32,654 nucleotides of DNA from the NCBI GenBank assembly GCA_032249695.1, contig JAVVHE010000026.1:1-32654 (forward strand), read 5' to 3'. A program made the position numbers and the translations under genes. This DNA comes from JAVVHE01 sp032249695. GTDB lineage: Bacteria > Pseudomonadota > Alphaproteobacteria > Sphingomonadales > Sphingomonadaceae. Positions 29,013 to 32,654 of the stretch are shown here, piece after piece (the stretch's first letter is position 1; the number at the start of each line of letters is the position of its first letter). The notes below the pieces were generated by a model. That model was not told the DNA's origin. It worked only from the letters and a program-made list of their open reading frames with translations, and did no database searches.

Positions 29013-30467
29013 CTAGTTGAGGATCGGGCCGGCGCTCGGCGCGGGCTGGGCCGACAGTGGGCGCGCCGGATCGGGCCGCGCCGCAGCCGCGGCACCCTCG
29101 ATGCGGCCCTCGCCGTAAAACTGCGCCTGCGTCGGCGGATGCATTAGGTCGGTCGGCAGCGCGATCTGGCTTGGGTGCGTCGGGCGCACCAGGCGCGGCA
29201 CGATCACCACGACCAGCTCGGTCTCGTTATTCTGGAAGTTGTTCGATCGGAACAGCTGTCCGATCACCGGCAACGTGCCGAGCACGGGCACGGCGCGAAT
29301 GGTGTTCTGGAAATCGCGCCGGATGAGGCCAGCGACTGCGAATCCCTCGCCGTCACGCATCTCGACGGTCGTCCTTACGCGGCGAGTGGCGAGGCCCGGG
29401 ATCGACAGTCCGTTCGAGCTGAACGACGCGCTCGGGTCGATCGAGCTGACCTCGGCGAGGAGCGAGAGGCTCATCATGCCGTTTGAAAGCACCGTCGGCG
29501 TGAAGGCGAGACTGACACCGAACTGCTTGAACTCGACCGTGATCGAGGAGCCGAAGCCCTGCGTCGCGTTGCCGGCGGAGGTCTGCGCGACAGGGATGGG
29601 AAATTCGCCGCCGACGAGGAAGCTCGCCGTCTCGCCCGAGACTGCGACCAGGTTCGGGTCGGCAAGCGTTTTGACGAAGCCCTTCTGCTCCAGCGCGTCG
29701 AGAGCCGAGGCGACGCTGGTCCCGCCCAGCGTGAAGCGGCCAGCGAGGATTGCGAAGGCTTGGCTGAGCGTGCTGCGATCAATGGCCGCCGAACCGCCGT
29801 TCGATAGCGAGGCGCTGCCGGGCGCGGACGTACCGCTGGTGCCGAGGAAATCGCGCGAGGCGATCGCGGTGTTGATCCCCAGCTGCTGGAGCGCGCTTCG
29901 CCGCACCTCGGCGATCTTCACTTCCAGAAGCACCTGCTGCGGCGCGCCGACTCCCATCAGGTTGACGACCGAATCCTTCGCGGGCGCGAATTTCTGCGCG
30001 AGCTGCATCGCGCGATCGGCAGCCGCGGGGCTGGACACCGTGCCTGTCAGAACGATCGAATCGGCGGCCATCCGCGCGCTGACGGGCTCGCCCGGAAGCA
30101 GCTCGGCCAGCTGGCGCTTCAGGCCGCCGACATCGGGGCCGACATTCACGTCCATCACCGCGAGGAGACGGCGCTGGCGATCATAGACCGACAGATTGGT
30201 GGAGCCGAAGCGCTTGCCGAGCACGTAGACCGACTGGTCAGTCAGCGGCACCACGTCGGCGACTTCCGGATTGCCGACGATCAACTGGCCGAATGGCTGG
30301 TCGACCCGGATGATGTGGCTCTTGCCCAGCGCCACATCGAGCGCGCCCGCGTGGCGCGCGGCGGCCGTATCGTTCTGCGCCGTCCCGGCCGGTGCCGCGG
30401 CGTGCGCGGGGCCGGCGGCCGCGGCGAAGGCCAGGGTCGCCAGCGCAAGGCGGACCGCGCTAGCCAC
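29013..30467 (-). CDS. cpaC: Tad secretin CpaC/RcpA
   Basis: A 484-residue outer-membrane secretin through which the Flp pilus passes. GTG 30467 starts a signal peptide (MASAVRLALATLAFAAAAGP, cleavage near AHA|AAP). An N-terminal secretin/TonB-like domain (KSHIIRVDQPFGQLIVGNPEVADV), a BON-like region (VLTGTVSSPAAADRAMQLA), and the secretin core (VLLEVKIAEVRRSALQQLG to VPVLGTLPVIGQLFRSNNFQNNETELVVVIVPRLV) follow. The start overlaps the cpaB stop by 8 bp. A frame extending to 30683 runs antisense-like through cpaB and is rejected. Confidence 0.95.
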   Translation of the reverse strand: MASAVRLALATLAFAAAAGPAHAAAPAGTAQNDTAAARHAGALDVALGKSHIIRVDQPFGQLIVGNPEVADVVPLTDQSVYVLGKRFGSTNLSVYDRQRRLLAVMDVNVGPDVGGLKRQLAELLPGEPVSARMAADSIVLTGTVSSPAAADRAMQLAQKFAPAKDSVVNLMGVGAPQQVLLEVKIAEVRRSALQQLGINTAIASRDFLGTSGTSAPGSASLSNGGSAAIDRSTLSQAFAILAGRFTLGGTSVASALDALEQKGFVKTLADPNLVAVSGETASFLVGGEFPIPVAQTSAGNATQGFGSSITVEFKQFGVSLAFTPTVLSNGMMSLSLLAEVSSIDPSASFSSNGLSIPGLATRRVRTTVEMRDGEGFAVAGLIRRDFQNTIRAVPVLGTLPVIGQLFRSNNFQNNETELVVVIVPRLVRPTHPSQIALPTDLMHPPTQAQFYGEGRIEGAAAAARPDPARPLSAQPAPSAGPILN

Positions 30468-31314
30468 GGTAGGGCAGCACGGGCTGGAGCGAGAGCGCGG
30501 TTCCACGCATGACCTGTACGGTCGGCAGCGGCGGCGGTGCGCGACGGACGGCGGCGACGCGGCGCGGTCCACCAAACCCGAGCGCGGGCGCAGCACCATC
30601 GCGCAGATCGCTGACCTGCACCGTGCGGGTCGGTCCCATCGCTCGGGCACCGTTGGGGCGCAGAACCAGATTGAGGTTGCCAACCCGCTGCGCCAGCGCC
30701 AGCTTCTGGGCCTGGAGTTGGGTAACCTGTACGGTTACGGTTTTCACCACTGCGGGCTTTTCCACGGCCGGATCGGCGGTCTGGTCGATACCGATCACCT
30801 TCACATCCTGCAGCAGCACGTTGGTGATCGGCTGTGCATCGGTGCCAACGGGTGTTCGCGTCACCAGAACGTCAACGCGATCATTGGGCAAAAGAAACCC
30901 GCCCACGCCGACGACGTCATTGACCGGGATTGAAACTGCATATTGGCCAGGATCGATCATGCCCGAAAGGCTGAGACGCTGGCCTTTCGCTGTGACGGCG
31001 GTCTCCAGCAGCGGTTCGTTTTCCGAGATCGGCCGTGTTGCGAAACGGCGCTGCTGCGTCAGCTCTCCAATCGAGCGGAACGCACCCTTAGGCGCTAGAT
31101 CGGCCGGCCAGCGAACCAGCTTCAACTTGGCGGCCTCAATCGGCGAACCGAATGCGACAGGGCCGCTCGCAGCGACGATCTCAACCGTCGCAGGCTGCTC
31201 CCTGGCGGAGGCCAGTGCCGGACCACCGCGCTGCATGAAAACGTTGAGCGCCACGACCGCGATCAGGCCTAGAAGGGCTGCGATACCAAGCACGACAAAC
31301 GACTGCGTCCGCAT
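30460..31314 (-). CDS. cpaB: Tad pilus assembly protein CpaB/RcpC
   Basis: A 284-residue periplasmic protein anchored by one N-terminal helix (SFVVLGIAALLGLIAVVALN, 5-24). It carries a SAF-type domain (VEIVAASGPVAFGSPIEAAKLKLVRWP) and the RcpC block RLSLSGMIDPGQYAVSIPVNDVVGVGGFLLPNDRVDVLVTR region, which are diagnostic. It works with the secretin, possibly binding peptidoglycan. It starts the long tad run after a 182-bp gap from the pilin genes, and its stop overlaps the cpaC start. Confidence 0.95.
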   Translation of the reverse strand: MRTQSFVVLGIAALLGLIAVVALNVFMQRGGPALASAREQPATVEIVAASGPVAFGSPIEAAKLKLVRWPADLAPKGAFRSIGELTQQRRFATRPISENEPLLETAVTAKGQRLSLSGMIDPGQYAVSIPVNDVVGVGGFLLPNDRVDVLVTRTPVGTDAQPITNVLLQDVKVIGIDQTADPAVEKPAVVKTVTVQVTQLQAQKLALAQRVGNLNLVLRPNGARAMGPTRTVQVSDLRDGAAPALGFGGPRRVAAVRRAPPPLPTVQVMRGTALSLQPVLPYRG

Positions 31315-31383
31315 CGGAATGTGACCTCATCCATCCGCCGACCCACTTCCGGCGGGGATCAGTTGCTGCGACTGGGAAGCGTT

Positions 31384-31398
31384 CGGGGCCGCGCCCCG
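31384..31398. terminator. GC hairpin between flp and cpaB
   Basis: CGGGGC and GCCCCG form a perfect 6-bp stem with a 3-nt loop in the 182-bp gap. A weak terminator here would let pilin mRNA exceed the assembly genes, as is usual for flp. There is no T-run on the minus strand. The neighbouring 31424-31490 is a CAC-rich, repetitive stretch without coding sense. Confidence 0.35.
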
Positions 31399-31496
31399 GG
31401 TGGAAGGCGCGGCACCCTACGCTTGTCTACACTCACTCACGCACTACACACTCAGCACTAAATACAGTCACGCACAAAGCACTGCTATAATTCAGT

Positions 31497-31673
31497 CTAC
31501 TTGGTTGCGTTCGTGATCGCCGCGTCCGACGAGTTCATCGAGTTACCGATGCCGTTCTTCAGCGTGGTCAGCGCGACCACAATGCCGACGGCAACGACTG
31601 CGATGATGAGCGCATATTCGGCCGCAGCCGCGCCGCTCTCGTCACGCACTAACTTGGTGATGAAGTTCTTCAT
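31497..31673 (-). CDS. flp: Flp family type IVb pilin
   Basis: A 58-residue major pilin precursor. The leader MKNFITKLVRDESG is cleaved by CpaA after Gly; the mature end AAAAEYALIIAVVAVGIVVAL has the Flp motif with Glu at +5 and Tyr at +6. The start is ATG 31673 with GGAG at 6-nt spacing; a TTG four codons earlier is not needed. It lies 27 bp downstream of the other pilin gene and ends in an Asn/Ser/Ala-rich tail (NSMNSSDAAITNATK). Confidence 0.95.
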   Translation of the reverse strand: MKNFITKLVRDESGAAAAEYALIIAVVAVGIVVALTTLKNGIGNSMNSSDAAITNATK

Positions 31674-31700
31674 GGCGTTCTCCAAGCCAAGTTACGGCTG

Positions 31701-31871
31701 TTACGAGCCGTTCGTTAGCGTGTTGTTCGCCTTGTTGAGCGCGTTCGTGACGCCACCCTTCAGCGTGCCCAGCGCGCCGACGATGCCGACGCCGACCACG
31801 GCGATAATGAGAGCATACTCGGCCGCAGCCGCGCCGCTCTCATCCTTGAGCAGGTTTTTGATGAAAGACAT
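31701..31871 (-). CDS. flp: second Flp family type IVb pilin
   Basis: A 56-residue pilin precursor, beginning MSFIKNLLKDESG before the cleavage site and AAAAEYALIIAVVGVGIVGAL after it, again with Glu at +5 and Tyr at +6. AGGGG lies 8 nt upstream of ATG 31871. It is the first gene of the tad run and is short enough to be lost by ORF finders. It matches the downstream pilin through the helix and differs in the tail (KGGVTNALNKANNTLTNGS), so the pair arose by tandem duplication. Confidence 0.95.
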   Translation of the reverse strand: MSFIKNLLKDESGAAAAEYALIIAVVGVGIVGALGTLKGGVTNALNKANNTLTNGS

Positions 31872-32361
31872 TTCCGGTTCCCCTTATCGTTGCTTTGCAC
31901 CGGACTGGTGTTTGGGTCACCGCCGATGACCAGGCTCGCCCTGGCCTCGCGGCTGTTCCTTAACCAGTTTGGCAACGTCAACGCGTTGTCGTCGCAGCGT
32001 GCGCGAGTGGATGGAACTTGAAGGTCGGTAGCGGAACGAGAAAAGTCAGTTTTCCAAGACTTTTCATTGATTGGGCAATCGTTTAACCGGACCGGTGTGT
32101 GTTTCCGAATCAACAGTCAAGGTTAATACGCAGCCGCCAAGCGATTACGCTGTTAGACGATTTTAACCATGAGCCTTGGCGGCGCTAACCGAATCAGCCC
32201 TGCGTTACGGAGCCCACTACGAATGTTGCGGAACGGCTACAGGCCGCGCAGCTCGCTTCTTCGCGCCTTGAGCGTTCGCGTGGTTCGGCTCTGGGACGCC
32301 CTCGTGGTTCGTCCGTAGCCGCGATCCCGCGGAACCCGGTCGCACAAGACCGTCACAGGCC
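31872..32361 (-). promoter_or_regulatory. 490-bp non-coding region upstream of flp, downstream of rho
   Basis: No gene is visible on either strand. The stretch 32030-32170 is AT-richer than the surroundings and holds two inverted repeats: GAAAAGTC/GACTTTTC (32040-32047 and 32058-32065, 10-bp loop) and CCGCCAAG/CTTGGCGG (32134-32141 and 32175-32182). A minus-strand TTGACT sits at 32120-32115 but lacks a convincing -10 partner. The pilin promoter and its control sites should be here, and the rho transcript must end in its right part. The assignments are positional. Confidence 0.5.
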
Positions 32362-32654
32362 TTACTGGTTCATATTGGCGAAAAAGTCCTCGTTGGTCTT
32401 CGAATCGCGCATCTTGTCGAGCAGGAACTCCATCGCGTCGACCGTGCCCATCTGCATCAGGATGCGACGCAGCACCCACATCTTGGTGAGCGTATTCTTA
32501 TCGACCAGAAGCTCTTCCTTGCGAGTACCGCTCTTGCCCACGTCGATCGACGGGAAAATGCGCTTGTCGGCTACCTTGCGGTCCAGCACGATCTCGCTGT
32601 TGCCGGTGCCCTTGAACTCCTCGAAGATCACCTCGTCCATGCGGCTGCCGGTAT
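32362..32654 (-). CDS. rho: transcription termination factor Rho, C-terminal part
   Basis: The last 97 or so codons of Rho, the hexameric RNA helicase that ends transcription; the gene continues past the window edge. The sequence TGSRMDEVIFEEFKGTGNSE, then LDRKVADKRIFPSIDVGKSGTRKEELL and WVLRRILMQMGTVDAMEFLLDKM, is the conserved C-terminal ATPase/R-loop region. The stop is TAA at 32364-32362. The visible part is intact. Confidence 0.97.
   Translation of the reverse strand, partial: TGSRMDEVIFEEFKGTGNSEIVLDRKVADKRIFPSIDVGKSGTRKEELLVDKNTLTKMWVLRRILMQMGTVDAMEFLLDKMRDSKTNEDFFANMNQ

Noticed and set aside
31486..31491. Perfect TATAAT on the plus strand after the pilin gene
   Set aside because: No acceptable -35 hexamer 16-18 bp upstream and no plus-strand gene to serve.
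1..32654. CRISPR array, prophage, insertion sequence or integrase
   Set aside because: No regularly spaced direct repeats, transposase motifs, terminal inverted repeats or phage genes seen on either strand.

Overview
The window is a GC-rich chromosomal segment that reads as Sphingomonadales (Alphaproteobacteria). The evidence is the circularly permuted two-piece tmRNA with an alphaproteobacterial ANDN-type tag, a methionine synthase split into two genes, a TonB-dependent receptor with an EIVVTAQKR box, and frequent GTG/TTG starts with GTGA or ATGA stop-start overlaps. It looks like core chromosome: no phage, insertion sequence, CRISPR array or integrase is visible.

Layout. (1) 1-2404, minus strand: thiE, efp (GTG start) and an inositol-monophosphatase family gene. 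(2) 2403-8921, plus strand: a small methyltransferase whose ATG overlaps that of thiE, then a methionine-cycle operon: an ArsR/SAM-methyltransferase fusion regulator (SahR type), metF, and metH as two genes (homocysteine/zinc half; pterin/cobalamin/activation half). A perfect 20-bp palindrome lies on the promoter. The second metH gene carries palindromic repeats read in frame at its N-terminus and inside its activation region. (3) 8922-11779: class II fructose-1,6-bisphosphatase (glpX), a small frameshifted minus-strand ORF, and folP-folK-DUF1674 on the minus strand. (4) 11828-13842: a GT4 glycosyltransferase coupled to a sulfotransferase-like protein. (5) 13860-15746: permuted ssrA, yggT, a short-chain dehydrogenase and tRNA-Pro(CGG). 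(6) 15900-23507: a GH31 enzyme with all the diagnostic residues of a sulfoquinovosidase, divergent from glpD-glpK, followed by a TonB-dependent receptor. (7) 31871-23559, minus strand: a Tad/Flp pilus locus (two flp pilins, cpaB, cpaC, a small lipoprotein in the cpaD position, cpaE/tadZ, cpaF/tadA, tadB, tadC, cpaA). The 3' end of rho closes the window.

The most interesting system is region 6. Sulfoquinovosidase splits sulfoquinovosyl glycerol into sulfoquinovose and glycerol, and GlpK plus GlpD turn glycerol into dihydroxyacetone phosphate. With 38 bp between the divergent genes and no sulfoquinovose-catabolic genes in view, the locus could be a scavenging module that takes the glycerol from plant or algal sulfolipid head groups. 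This is inferred from residues and gene order. Other notable items are the in-frame repeats in metH, the operator-covered and nearly leaderless sahR promoter, a duplicated terminal hairpin motif in ssrA, and a seven-codon relay ORF between the cpaD-position gene and cpaE.
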